Shown here piece after piece: positions 49,701 through 61,400 of a stretch of DNA of 64,000 bases. Both the position numbers and the translations under genes were made by a program. Below the pieces are notes generated by a model, which worked only from the letters and a program-made list of their open reading frames with translations, was not told the DNA's origin and ran no database searches. The DNA comes from Bugula neritina (Eukaryota > Bryozoa > Gymnolaemata > Cheilostomatida > Bugulidae). Location of the stretch: NCBI GenBank assembly GCA_964035545.1, contig OZ037771.1, positions 992,001 to 1,056,000 on the forward strand, given 5' to 3'. The first letter of the stretch is position 1. Each line of letters begins with the position of its first letter.

Positions 49701-52700
49701 TTATGTGTCATGATGTGTAATTTAGCATCGAGATGCTGCAATCACTTGGGGAATTGTAACTTCTCATTTCATTATCAACGTCACTTTGTAGCTGCTCTTT
49801 TAGCTAGGAAATGCTAAACTTTTGATCAATAATTCGCTGTTTTATGTTACATGTTGAAAGGGTTTGGGTATTTTTAAGAAATAAAAATGTGAGTAAATCT
49901 CTTCCTAAAGGTCCTTAAAACAGTTTTCATGTATTCACTCTCACCCGTGGGGGGGGGCTTATGTACACCTGTTCCACTCTCACAGGGGGGAGGGTTATGG
50001 ACAGGTAGAAGGCCAATAGCCCTTTTCACATTGTACTAAGTAAGATTGACCTGGGGAGCCTTACTGTGTGTACCACTACACTCTAGAGTCTACACACTAC
50101 ACTCTAGAGTCTACATTCTAGAGTCTACACTCTAGAGTCTACACTCTAGAGTGTAGAATATGAACGACTATCTTCTAATTGCTCATTGGTTGTGTAGTCT
50201 GAATTTCTAGCTATAGGGACATTTATTATTTTATTATGATTAATCTTGAGTCTGTGACACCAAATCTCTGAATATTTTATTAGTTTTGCTGGCTGACAAT
50301 TTAATTAAATTCATGTTTCATAAAAGAATCTAATTATGAATAGTTTTGACCAGAATTATATTTCAGTTTCAGAAGTTGAATCAATGAAATTGTATATCCT
50401 TGGAGGTTATACGTTTAACTTTACAAATCAATAGTTTTTAATATTTCTTTCTTTCTGCCTGCGTAGAAACAATTAAATTCAATCTTTGAGCTTGCATACT
50501 ACATGTATGTCCTTCATGTTCTGTACTAAGTTAGATAAACAGTCCTATGCTATCTAAATGGATTTCATTAGAATATTCTATCATACAACTACAGCTCAAC
50601 ATTAGCTCTCCGTGGATACTTCCAAAGTGCTTTCTGCTGGCTACCATATTTCTGTGTACAGTACTAACTGTGAAAAGTTACCTGTATGAAAGGTTACCTG
50701 TATGAAAGGTTACCTGTATGAAGGGTTACCTGTATGAAAGGTTACCTGTATGAAGGGGGACATGTGTGAGAACTTTTCTTTGTCTTGCTTTACTTGTACA
50801 TATATAACAGCTGATACATACGTCTCTTCTGGGAACTTGGGAGTTATTGTCCCTCTGACAACACCAAGTCAGCTGCTCGGGTTTGGTATTGGGTGACCGT
50901 TTTATTTATCTTTCACAATGCAATGTCTTCATATTGGAACACTTGAAGTATTGTAGCATCACAAGAAGTAGTCTGTTATTTAATAGCAATAGAGAATGCA
51001 TATCAAGGCAATTTATATGATTAGTAGGTTGGGCTCTTAGATTTATTATAATATGTAACATAATCAGTAGACTCACTCACTCACCAGGTCAAACTTGGTC
51101 ATTGACTGTTAATTTCTTTAGGCAGATGCCACTGATTAGTGTCTTTAAATGTTGCAGTTTAGTTCAGTGACTAAATTTAAAGTTTTAGTTGAGCTGTTTG
51201 AGCCAGGAGTCTATCATTATGCTTGTGAATGTATCTTCATAGTTGGATTGTTAGGTTATGGTAAAAATACAGTTTGTGTAATATATTCACAATGTGAGCC
51301 ACTAGGTGGCGCTGTTGACAAATACTACACACTGTCACAGCTTAGCAATTCGTTGAATGTTTCAGCTGTGTGAGCACAAGTATCAGTCTATACACACTCA
51401 GCCTACCAGTAGATGTGTGCCGCAATCTATAAATACTATGACACCTCCGATTTCTAACCTCTGTATCGGTTCTATATGCAGCCTTGTGGCGTAGACTACG
51501 AGCTGAAGACCTATGTAGGCGATACGGACCAGGAAAAGGCCCACAAACGTAACTCCGTCCGTCTTGCCATTAGAAAGTTGACCTACGCTGCCGATGAATC
51601 AGCCCCACAGCCACGTGCTGAAGTCAGCAAAGATTTTGTCATGTCTTCTGGCAAACTTCGAGCTGAAGCTTCTTTGGATAAAGAAGTTAGTACTATTTGA
51701 CTTTTAGTGATAATGAGTGAAGGATTAGTGAGTGAAACTGAGTGAGTGAGACTGAGTGAGTGAGACTGAGTGAGTGAGACTGAGTGAGTGAGTGAGTGAG
51801 TGAGTGAGTGAGACTGAGTGAGTGAGTGAGACTGAGTGAAGGATTAGTGAGTGATACTGACTGTTTATGGGTAGAAGTGAACCATATAACTAGATAGATC
51901 AAGTAGAAAGATTGAATGTTGTTAGTGGAACAGGTGCTCTACTAGCATATTTGGAGAATGAGTTAAACTCATGTCTATGATCAGGTATTGGTATTAAAAT
52001 TAAACTGTTGCTTACAGAAATATTATCATGGTGAGAATATCTCGGTAAACCTCACCATTGACAATAACTCTGGTAAAAAAGTCAGAAAAGTTCACATCTC
52101 GGGTGAGTAGAGCTCTTCATGTTAGTCTGGTGCAAACTCTGTGGTTGTTTCGGTAGTTTAATTAGTGTGCATTCTCAATTGAGCTCACTGTAATTTAACG
52201 TAGTTATCACGTTATATGAGTTGTCTTCTCTTGTAATATATACACATGCTATAAGAAGTTGTTTTCTCTTGTAATATATACACATGCTATAAGAAGTTGT
52301 TTTCTCTTGTAATATATACACATGCTATAAAAAGTTGTTTTCTCTTGTAATATATACACATGCTATAAGAAGTTGTTTTCTCTTGAAATATATACACATG
52401 CTATAAGAGTTGTCTTCTCTTGAAATATATACACATGCAATAAAAAATTGTTTTCTCTTGTAATTTAAGTGATGCCTTGTTTCAACATCATTCAAGCATT
52501 ACATCGCCATGTGATTTACTACCATAGTTGGCAGGTGATATGTTTATTGGGTGTATTATATTACACTGTATGTACTATATTATTAGTGGTATGTATCATA
52601 TAGCAATGTATATATTATTGTTAGTGGTATGTATTATATTATACTGTATGTATTATATTATACTCTATGTATTATACTATACTATATATTTTATGGTATT

Positions 52701-55175
52701 ATGTATTGCATATTTTACAGTGATTCAGGTGTCAGACATAATACTATTTAACAAAGCCAGTTACAAGTGTGTTGTAGCAGAGCTGGAATCCGAGTAAGGC
52801 ATACCTCTACTTCTCTCTCTTTCTCTTCTCACATTTCAACCTAATGTTCTTTACTAATACATACTAAACTTTCTTAAGTTCTTTCATTTTATTTTCAAGT
52901 CAGCGTTTTCGTTGTCACTGCACGGCTTGGGTTTTGTGATAGATATTATTTCAACTCGTCGCTACTCAAGTGACTCGAGCTCATTTGTGTTGTACATATG
53001 CTGTGTTGTATTCAGATTTCTCTCTGTAATGAATGACCTTCACCTTGTTATAGAGTCAAAATACCACAATATAAACGGTTTGTTAGCTATAAAGTGTCCA
53101 CCTTTAATTGGATAACTCCGACAAGCAATAGCATATCATGTTTCGCTCTGTAGTTTACTATGTGCTAGGAACATGCTAGATAGACTAAACATTGTTGGTG
53201 TGTTTACTTGTAGAACCTGGTGTGTTGGTCTTCTACCTTATTTCTCTTTCTGTACATCTCTGCATATGCTCCAATCTTTGCATACATTTCCCCCATTTTG
53301 CCTCTCTTCATGTTCATCTAGTACCGCTGGTCTACATCCCCCTTGAGCCCCGTAACCGTTGGGATTTGGGTTATGCACCTTAGCATGTCACACTGTATAT
53401 TTGTTGTAGTGTGCCAGCGTTGTGACGTGTATGTATGTGACAAACATAATAAACGCAAGCAGTGTATTAGTAGTTTGGAGTGAGTAACGCCAGCTAATGT
53501 AGTGTCTAGTCGCAGCATATCCTCTAGCGGGTCTAGCCCATGCAGCTAGTCATCACCTTCACCTTTGACGCTAGTTTAGTTTGTCCTGCTCATCTGATTA
53601 TATCATTAGTCATACAATAGCCAATCACAAAAGCTAACACAATTTGGCAAGCATTCCACCTACTCTTGAACCTCCATTTGCCTCCTCTACTAGTCAATTG
53701 TGAATAGACTGAGTTTATATGTACCGCTGCTTTGCTTGTTCCTGATTTACCTCACATTAACTAGCTAACTGTGTGACTCTTACCACTTGTACGGGACTCA
53801 TATTACCTGTACGTGACTCTTACTACCTGTACGTGACTCTCACTACATCTGCGTGACTCTCACTACCTCTACGTGACTCTCACTACCTGTACGTGACTCT
53901 CACCACCTCTACGTGACTCTCACTACATCTACGTGACTCTCACTACATCTGCGTGACTCACTGGAACACATACTCGGACTCTACCATACTGTATTACTAT
54001 TTAATTGGTTTATATGCCAAACACACTTGACTTGAGCTGAGCTAAATGTATAACTTTGCTATATTTGCTAAAACTTGGTTTATAACTGTATCATTGTAAA
54101 CACTGTGAAACCTCATTAAACAATACAGGGTAGTGTTGTATGTTTGTCACACGTGTGTTATATCTCCAGTCTAAAAGTGCCTCTAAAAGTCATTTAATCA
54201 ATTTGACACAAATATAGAGAAAGATGGGCATTTCCTATGTTGTATAGTAGCAGTGGTTAAGTTGACTTATTAACAAATTGTTTTGGTGTTCCTATGGTAA
54301 TAAGAAGTTATAGCTGTTGCCATGGCAATAAGAAAGTTGTAAACAAGTTGGTATGCTGCTGTTGTAGAGATAGGATGCCGGTAATGCCCAGTCAGAATGG
54401 GTTTTGTAAAGTATACACACTCTGCCCAACTCTTGATAACAACAGGGACAAGAGAGGCCTGGCACTGGATGGTAAGCTCAAGCATGAAGATACCAACCTG
54501 GCTTCCTCAACAATGTGAGAACTACCAGTTGATATAATGTACCACCAACTGTATAAACTATACTAACTGTGTAAAATATCCTACCAATTTTATAATATAT
54601 ACTACTAACTATATGAAATATGCTACATAACTGTATAAAGTTAATGCTTATTCTAAATTGTGAAATTCACACATTGATTCATATAATTACCCTGTATTTT
54701 CCTTCTGTTTGAATGCGAATTTGTCTCCCCCATACCAGAGTGAGGGATAATGTGAACAGAGAAGGACTGGGCATAGTGATACAGTACAGGGTGAAGGTCA
54801 GACTCATACTCAGCATTGGAGCCAGTGATGTAGTCTTAGAGTTACCCTTCACACTCACCCACCCCAAGCCAGAGACGCCTCCACCCAGTAGACCTGTCAG
54901 TGTTGGAGGTGACGCTACACTTGATACGAATCTCATCCAATTAGAGTGAGTTCCTACTAGTCACTATGATATGCCTGCAGTCAACATAGGCTCTTGTTAA
55001 CAATGTAGACATTTGTTAGTAAGAGTGTCTATGACATCGTAGCCTGGACTCTTACCAACTTCATACTGTTTACAGGGAAGGAAATGATCCAGCCTTTGTA
55101 GATGATGATATCATCTTCGAAGATTTTGCCAGGCTTAGACTGAAAGGAGCAGAAACAGAGGAAGCAGATGCCTAA
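46733..55175 (+). CDS. Beta-arrestin, complete
   Basis: Cytoplasmic adaptor that desensitises phosphorylated G-protein-coupled receptors and delivers them to clathrin-coated pits. Exons: 46733-46782, 47410-47440, 47750-47810, 48214-48356, 49072-49170, 49297-49356, 51482-51685, 52018-52102, 52721-52793, 54368-54514, 54739-54945, 55076-55175, giving 419 residues plus TAA (human beta-arrestin 1 has 418). Family landmarks are [53 protein letters not shown], the phosphate-sensor Arg in RLAIRK (about 179), EASLDKE-YYHGE, and [20 protein letters not shown]. The C-tail has a clathrin box LIQLE (about 383-387) and an AP-2 motif F-E-D-F-A-R-L-R (401-408), which marks it as a beta-arrestin rather than a visual arrestin. 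The N-terminal 15 residues are unusually Ser/Thr/Ala-rich. A polyadenylation signal AATAAA is at 56345-56350. Minisatellites adjoin exons 1, 5 and 7. Confidence 0.95.
46768..47075. repeat. 45-bp minisatellite duplicating the donor of arrestin exon 1
   Basis: Seven units. Each contains CTGAGTACTACTAG (the last 14 coding bases of exon 1, one unit CTAAG) directly followed by gtgagccttcac (the intron start), then a CACACCTACATACA spacer. Confidence 0.97.
47080..47270. repeat. 43-bp minisatellite, about five copies
   Basis: Follows the exon 1 array and shares its ATACCACACCTACATACA segment, but carries GTGTGACCAG|GTAATA in place of the exon-derived part. Confidence 0.93.
48890..49075. repeat. 28-bp minisatellite copying the acceptor of arrestin exon 5
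   Basis: About six units of TGTTACAG|GTGTACTTACATG. The real exon 5 begins in the last one: GTTACAG|GTGTACCCCCC. Confidence 0.95.
49357..51481. other. Arrestin intron 6
   Basis: 2.1 kb intron. It holds a CTACACTCTAGAGT palindromic repeat at 50080-50155, a 16-bp GGTTACCTGTATGAAA repeat at about 50675-50758, and a CTCF-like core at 51299-51313. No exon seen. Confidence 0.5.
51299..51313 (+). promoter_or_regulatory. CTCF-like binding core
   Basis: CCACTAGGTGGCGCT fits the conserved animal CTCF core CCASYAGRKGGCRS at every position. It lies in arrestin intron 6. Occupancy cannot be judged from sequence. Confidence 0.4.
51700..51850. repeat. GAGT/GACT microsatellite after arrestin exon 7
   Basis: (GTGA)n with ACTGAGTGA interruptions starts about 25 bp after the donor. 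The array is a run of the consensus donor word GTGAGT. Confidence 0.93.
52210..52465. repeat. 38-bp minisatellite, six to seven copies
   Basis: Units contain GTTGTTTTCTCTTGTAATAT and ATACACATGCTATAAGAA. In arrestin intron 8. Confidence 0.94.
52794..54367. other. Arrestin intron 9
   Basis: 1.6 kb. An 18-bp ACGTGACTCTCACTACCT repeat (about ten units) lies at 53770-53960. No exon recognised. Confidence 0.5.
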
Positions 55176-55184
55176 ATGTCAAGT

Positions 55185-55435
55185 TTATTGTGTCAATATT
55201 GTCTAGTCTGTGGTACGTATTGTGTAGTCTGTGGTATGTATTGTGTAGTCTGTGGTACGTATTGTATAGTATGTTGTACGTATTGTGTGGTCTGTGGTAT
55301 ACATTGTATAGTCTGTGGTACGTATTGTGTAGTCTGTGGTACGTATTGTGGAGTCTGTAGTACGTGTTGTGTAGTCTGTGGTATACATTGTATAGTCTGT
55401 GGTATACATTGTATAGTCTGTTATGTTGTAGGTGT
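55185..55435. repeat. 20-bp minisatellite just after the arrestin stop codon
   Basis: About 12 units of GTAGTCTGTGGTACGTATTG with ATACATTG variants. It lies in the likely 3' UTR. Confidence 0.94.
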
Positions 55436-55684
55436 ATAGATGTACCTACTCAACTCTGTTGTGTGATATCAAGACACTAGACTCGGCTACTTACTCATCT
55501 CTCCTCCAGTCCAACAAGTTCTGTAGTCAATGTTTCTATGCGGATATTCCTTATAACACATGTCAGCATCATGGACTCATTTTAACGTTGCCACGACAAC
55601 AGATTTATTTTAGTAACATTTTCACTTTACCTCAACTCTTGATCCATGACAGCCGGACACTCTCAACTAGTCATAAGCGGATAA

Positions 55685-55835
55685 TTCTACTACGTGCTGG
55701 TCCAGTTCTACTACATGCCGGGCCAGTTCTACTACATGCTGGTCCAGTTCTACTACGTGCTGGTCCAGTTCTACTACTTGCTGGTCCAGTTCTACTACAT
55801 GCTGGGCTAGTTCTACTACCTGCTGGTCTGATTCT
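55685..55835. repeat. 21-bp minisatellite in the arrestin 3' region
   Basis: About seven units of CTACTACATGCTGGTCCAG plus TT. The open frame across it (Leu/His/Ala/Gly/Pro repeats) has no other support. Confidence 0.9.
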
Positions 55836-58447
55836 AGTCTGGGTAAACTCTGTGGACGTCTGCTCGTTTATGATTGGCCGGCAAAAGCTTCACTCTCCAG
55901 ATCTGCTGTAACTGTATCAATACATAAAGATTTATTTGTTGTTTACATTTGGCTTGGAGTTATACTCTCTTTTATTAGTCTACTAGAAAACTTATCATCA
56001 TAGCTTAGTTTATGTAGTGTATTGGTTCTATATGTTAATTTTTGTAGCAGTATTGGAGCTTTATTTTGTATTTTATTAACTTATTTAGTATCTTTCACCA
56101 TATTTCGCCATCATTTGTAGTCTGTAACTTTTGGAAATCTTTGGCAGCCATTATTATGTAAGAGTTGGTTGAAGTTATAGTGGTCAAATTATTTTAGCAC
56201 TACATGTTAGTTCAGCTGTTGCTTGTATAGTTCATAGTATACAATTAGTAAAATATTTGGCTCGTTATGTTGTATGGAGTATGTTCGTGCTGTACTCTCA
56301 TATTCTACTCACTATATTGGCAATTTATGTTGTTGGTGCTATGGAATAAATTCTTGTATCTGAAAAAGCTGCATCTAATGCATCCACTGTTGATTTGTCT
56401 CACCACAGCTGGTAAAGCCAGTTGAATTCTACAAAAATTAGTATTTATATATCAATTCAGTCTTCCGATATAAAAAACATGTTAGTTTAAATGATTAAAT
56501 GTTTTTTCTGCCCTTAAAGCAGACACTAAATGTTAAACAAGTAGTTGTTTTGAAAACAACCTTTTTGCCACACCCTGCTTTAGAGGTTTGTTAATCACAT
56601 GATAGGGTTGTCAGTAAAGCTGTTTAGCAAGCTACTGCTGTGGGCTAATACAATTAGGCACGTGATCTCACCTGACGTCAGGACAAAAAATTATGAGTAG
56701 TAAGTCACTTCTAGTCATCACTACTCATTAGATTGTTGCAGTAAACAGAATCTATCAGTTTTATATTTGTCTGCATGCATAAACTGCTCCTTTATTCACA
56801 AACAGCTAGAAACAGTTGTGCACGTTAAACTTATTTTTCAAAATTGTAGTTGAAATAGATGTGAGAGAATTTATAACCAGTTTGGAGGCAACTCAGCAGT
56901 TGCAGCTTCTATTTGTGCAATTTGTGCCAATGTTGGTCACCCAGATGCATAATTGATGCAATTCATGCATTCATTGCGTTATACCTATGCCATATAAACT
57001 ATGTTTCTAATTATATACTATATTATCATTTTTGTGTTTGTAGGTGTAAGTTATAACATAATATATATGATATTGAGATAGTATGAAAAACTAATATAAT
57101 TTTATTTGCTTAGCGAATATAGAACGGTTTACTGTTAATGGAGTTGTCTACTTTAACAAGTTAAAGTAGACTTGTTAAAGGATGCGTATCAAATCAACGC
57201 ATCCTTTCATTACGAAAGGATGCGTTGATTTGATACGACAACCAACAAAGCCGCCCACCACTTGCATAGCTGTTGGTGCTTAGAAACTTGGTTAACTTTC
57301 TGTAGTAACATCAATTGGAGTTTACCTATTAAAATAATTTATCAATAATGAATAATCATAGTGATAATGCAATATGAGAATAGTATTATGGTTATATCAC
57401 ATCATTAAATTTTAGTGAGTTTACCTATCAAGCTCCTACGACATAGTCATACGAGTCACTAAAGCTCTAAAACCACGGTGACGTGACTGCAAAAGTAAAT
57501 TACAATGACAATCACAATGTGAATGAGAATCAAAATGTGATTCACTTCCTAATACTTGTTGTACTTGTAGTACTAAAAGTAATAGTAACTGCAATACTAG
57601 CAGTAATACTAATACAATATAGTTATATTTATTACTAATACTAGTGATAATAATACTAATAAACTAGTATAACTATTTATAATTATAGTAAATATTGATG
57701 CAATACTAACTAACAGTTATAGTTTAACTTTTTGTAATACCAGTGTAACTGTATGTAATTATGATATTAATAATCAATATCTTCACGAGCGTGATGATAA
57801 TGCTAATCACTCAGTTTCTCTAGTGATTAATCTAACCATAACTTTCATTACTCATTAGACAAGGTTTTCGTATTACATTTTTATTTTGGTAATTAATATC
57901 CTTAGTTAGAGAAATAATTATAATGTAAGTCCCATATTTACACCTTGATTTAACTGACAGTGACAGTCTTTATTGCTAGTAATAGTATCACTAATAAATC
58001 TACTCTCATAACCTTACTAAACTTAATGCTAATATTATTTTTATTAAAGTCTTTAAAAACTGTAAGAAAAGACTATAGTCATAGTAATTGATTTTGCTAT
58101 TCATCATCATGCAACTAGTATAACCAGCTGATTTTGCAGAGTTGAATTTTTGTCTTACAAATCAAACTTTTTAATCAATTTCAGTGACAATAGGAACTAA
58201 TAATTGTCCTCATTCAGTTACTTGCACAACTAGCAGTAGCTTTTGGCAGGGTTTCTGTTCTAAAATATTTATACTACCTTTAACATAAACTTGTAATTCT
58301 GGTTAAAATCTGATAGCAGGGCTAGTGGATGTTCATTATAGCATGTTAGTATTGTGCTGTGGATGGACATTATAGCATGTTAGTACTGTGCTGTGGATGG
58401 ACATTATAGCATGTTAGTATTGTGCTCTGAAATTATTTTGTTTGTAG
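55836..58447. other. Intergenic region between beta-arrestin and TEP1
   Basis: Arrestin polyadenylation signal at 56345-56350. A nested palindromic element is at 57143-57242 and a degenerate triplet block at 57480-58110. A 39-bp unit (GGACATTATAGCATGTTAGT) repeats three times at 58325-58430, directly before the first TEP1 exon. No other gene seen. Confidence 0.5.
57143..57242. repeat. Nested palindromic (foldback) element
   Basis: A 24-bp perfect inverted repeat (57185-57208 with 57214-57237, loop ATTAC) follows a second hairpin (CTACTTTAAC, two-base loop, GTTAAAGTAG at 57148-57169). The whole is bounded by GTTGTC and GACAAC. It could be a tiny foldback transposon remnant. Confidence 0.7.
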
Positions 58448-58452
58448 ATAGT

Positions 58453-61400
58453 ATGACTGGGTGTGATACCAGACACAGGTTGGTTCTCAGGCAGGATCTA
58501 TCCAACCCAGCTTTGAAGTCTAGTCAGTCTAGTAAGTTATTACCTTTTATAATTTTGTGTTTAGAAGTTAGTTGTTTGTTGATGACTGCTTAACTATAGG
58601 CTTGCAGACGTAGAGTATTGTTAATATTTTAGATCTGGCATATCATGGGGTCAAGGTTGGAGCTGTTTATCATGGTTTAAATACTGGATTATGTAGGACT
58701 GCAAAACTTGAGTCCTTAAGTAATTTCTCAAGTCCTACTCTGCGAAGCAAGATGCTCCACACAGGTGATGAGATTGTACTTTTTTGGCTCTAAAATATGC
58801 TAAATGTAGGATAAATTCTGAAAGAAATAAACTTTTCATAGATTAATACAGTTTATTGTTATCTATTGCTGCAATGTTATATATAATTGTATTGTTATCT
58901 ATTGCTGTAATAGTATATATAATTGTATTGTTATTTATTACTGTAATAGTATATATAATTGTATTGTTATCTATTGCTGTAATAGTATATATAATTGTAT
59001 TGTTATCTATTGCTGTAATAGTATATATAATTGTATTGTTATCTATTACTGTAATAGTATATATAATTATAATATGACACATTCCAGCAGAGGCTGACAA
59101 GGAAAGAGTCAAGAGACTGGGGACAAGACAGCTGACTACTGACTACGGAACTAAGCTGACACTTTCTAACAACACGACTATGTCGTTGCGCTCAAACAAT
59201 CTTACCAAAAATGCTGTTTTGCTTTCTGGTGCTGCTGCTGTGAAATCCAGTGTGATTGGTCATTTCAACACCCAGGTCAGTCAAGTTCTATGTTATTGGC
59301 TGTCCTAGTTCTTGTAGTTTATCTATAATTTTGAATATTGCAACAGCAAGTGTAACAGAATGTAGTTTACCAAGACTTGTATAGTAATTATCCATTGTGT
59401 TTGAATACCAGAAATAGTATGTAGTTTTACTCTGGCTCAAAGGTGAGTACAGTGCTGTATTGTTGTAAGTACAGAGGTATGTTAAGGTACGTAGAGAGAT
59501 ATGTTAAGGTAAGTACAGAGGTATGTTAAAGTAAGTACAGAGGTATGTTGAGGGAAGTACAGAGATATGTTGAGGTAAATAGGTCACAGTAACCTACTTT
59601 GCTTATAGTTGTCCTGTTCAACTCCTTTGCTGAGTTCTGCGTTGACAGCGCTGCCTGCAGGAAATTCTCTACTCACATCTTCACAACTCACCAACCACCA
59701 TCTCACCAACCAGCGTCTCACCAACCAGCGTCTCACCAACCAGCGTCTCACCAACCAGCGTCTCACCACCAGTAAGCTAACCTCGAGACAGGGTAAGAAG
59801 GTGGAGAAGGGAGTTGCTAAAAAAAGTAGCTCATCAAAGAAACGGTCTGCTGAGGTATGAACTTTCTCACTTTCTGCATACAAGAATAATAACTTGTTAA
59901 GAAAGATTATTTATTTGTCAGTAAAGCTGATGATACTATCAGTGCATTTCTAAAATTATTTTTTATTTTCTATTCCTATTTTATTTTGGGTAAACTAGGA
60001 GACACTTTGCACCATTTATTAATGTGAGACATAAAAGCAAGCATAATGCTTGCCTTGTGTGCAGGTTTAAGCAAGTCTAGAGTTGCTGCTGTTACATGGT
60101 GTTTGTGTTCTTAGAATGCTGACGCAGAGACAGCCGTGAAGAAGCCCCGGTACTCAATTGACTGGTCTTCAGTCACCATGAAGGATGAGATGGCAGAAGC
60201 CCCACTGATGGAGACGGAGTTGGTTGAAACAAAGAAGAATACTGAGAGGCTGGAAGATGAAATAAACAAATTGAAGGTACAACATCCATATCAGATAGCG
60301 TGTCACATGACCTGTGATATGTCACATGGCCTGCGATATGTCACATAACCTGCGATACGTCACATGACCTGCGATACGTCACATGACCGTCGATGCATCA
60401 CATGACTTGTGATACGTCACATGACCTGTGATACGTCACATGACCTGTACAGAGTTTGTATGTGCTCTTATATTTTGTAGCGGAGGTTTGTAAATGCGAT
60501 TAGTGCGTCTCTGCTATCTGCCCCCAACTTCAAAGCCGTAGATGATCCTACAAGGCTATCATTTGTGAAGATGTGTAATGAAGTGGCAGTGTATGACCCT
60601 GAGTTCATACTGAAGGTATCCGTATGCTGTGACCAGTTCTCTATACATCCTGTAATATAATAACTTGTCCACTTTAATCTTAGCATCCTGTGGTTATCTA
60701 CCCACTAGACAGCTGTAGGCTTATGATTGGCTGACAATTGTCTAGCATATGATTGGTTGTCATGCGGGGAGGTGCTAAAGCAGGTTTTCATGGTTTTAGG
60801 TGGCAATTTACAATCGAAAAGATTTAAACATCCGAGGAGCGTCAAGCTTTCTCCTCGCATATGCTGCGAATAACCCAAGCTGTCGGCCATTTTTGAAGAA
60901 GTACTTTAAGGATACGGTGGTGTTGCCGTCAGATTTTATAGAAGTAGCCGAGATTTACCAGGTGAGTGAGGCAGGAGAGAATAACAGAATAGATTTAACG
61001 CTATAATATAATAACTATTCTCTTACTTTGGTTTGCAATGAAACTGTACATTTGAACTTGACTACACACTTGTTTAACGGATATTCGGACATGTTTGTCA
61101 GAGACAACAGTTTCTCACTTCCTGTCTATAAGCTACCCGTTATTGTGATAGAGTACCGTTATGCATTCATACTGTAAATCTGAGCGGAACATGTCATTTG
61201 AGTAGTTATGTCGTTCAATGTCCGTAGACCTTCCAAGACAAGAACCTGAGTTTTGGCGCTTTGCCGAGTGCCCTGAGACAAGTTATGATAAAGAAATTTA
61301 CAGATTTTGACGCCTACCAGCTCGGTAAGACAATTCCTAATGACTAGCTAGCTTGGTTCCTATGCTGTAGTCTAAACTGCTTGATATATGTACGAGTAGG

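Noticed and set aside
55432..55911. 159-codon plus-strand frame after the arrestin stop
   Set aside because: It spans the likely 3' UTR and a 21-bp minisatellite and has no recognisable domain or splice signals.
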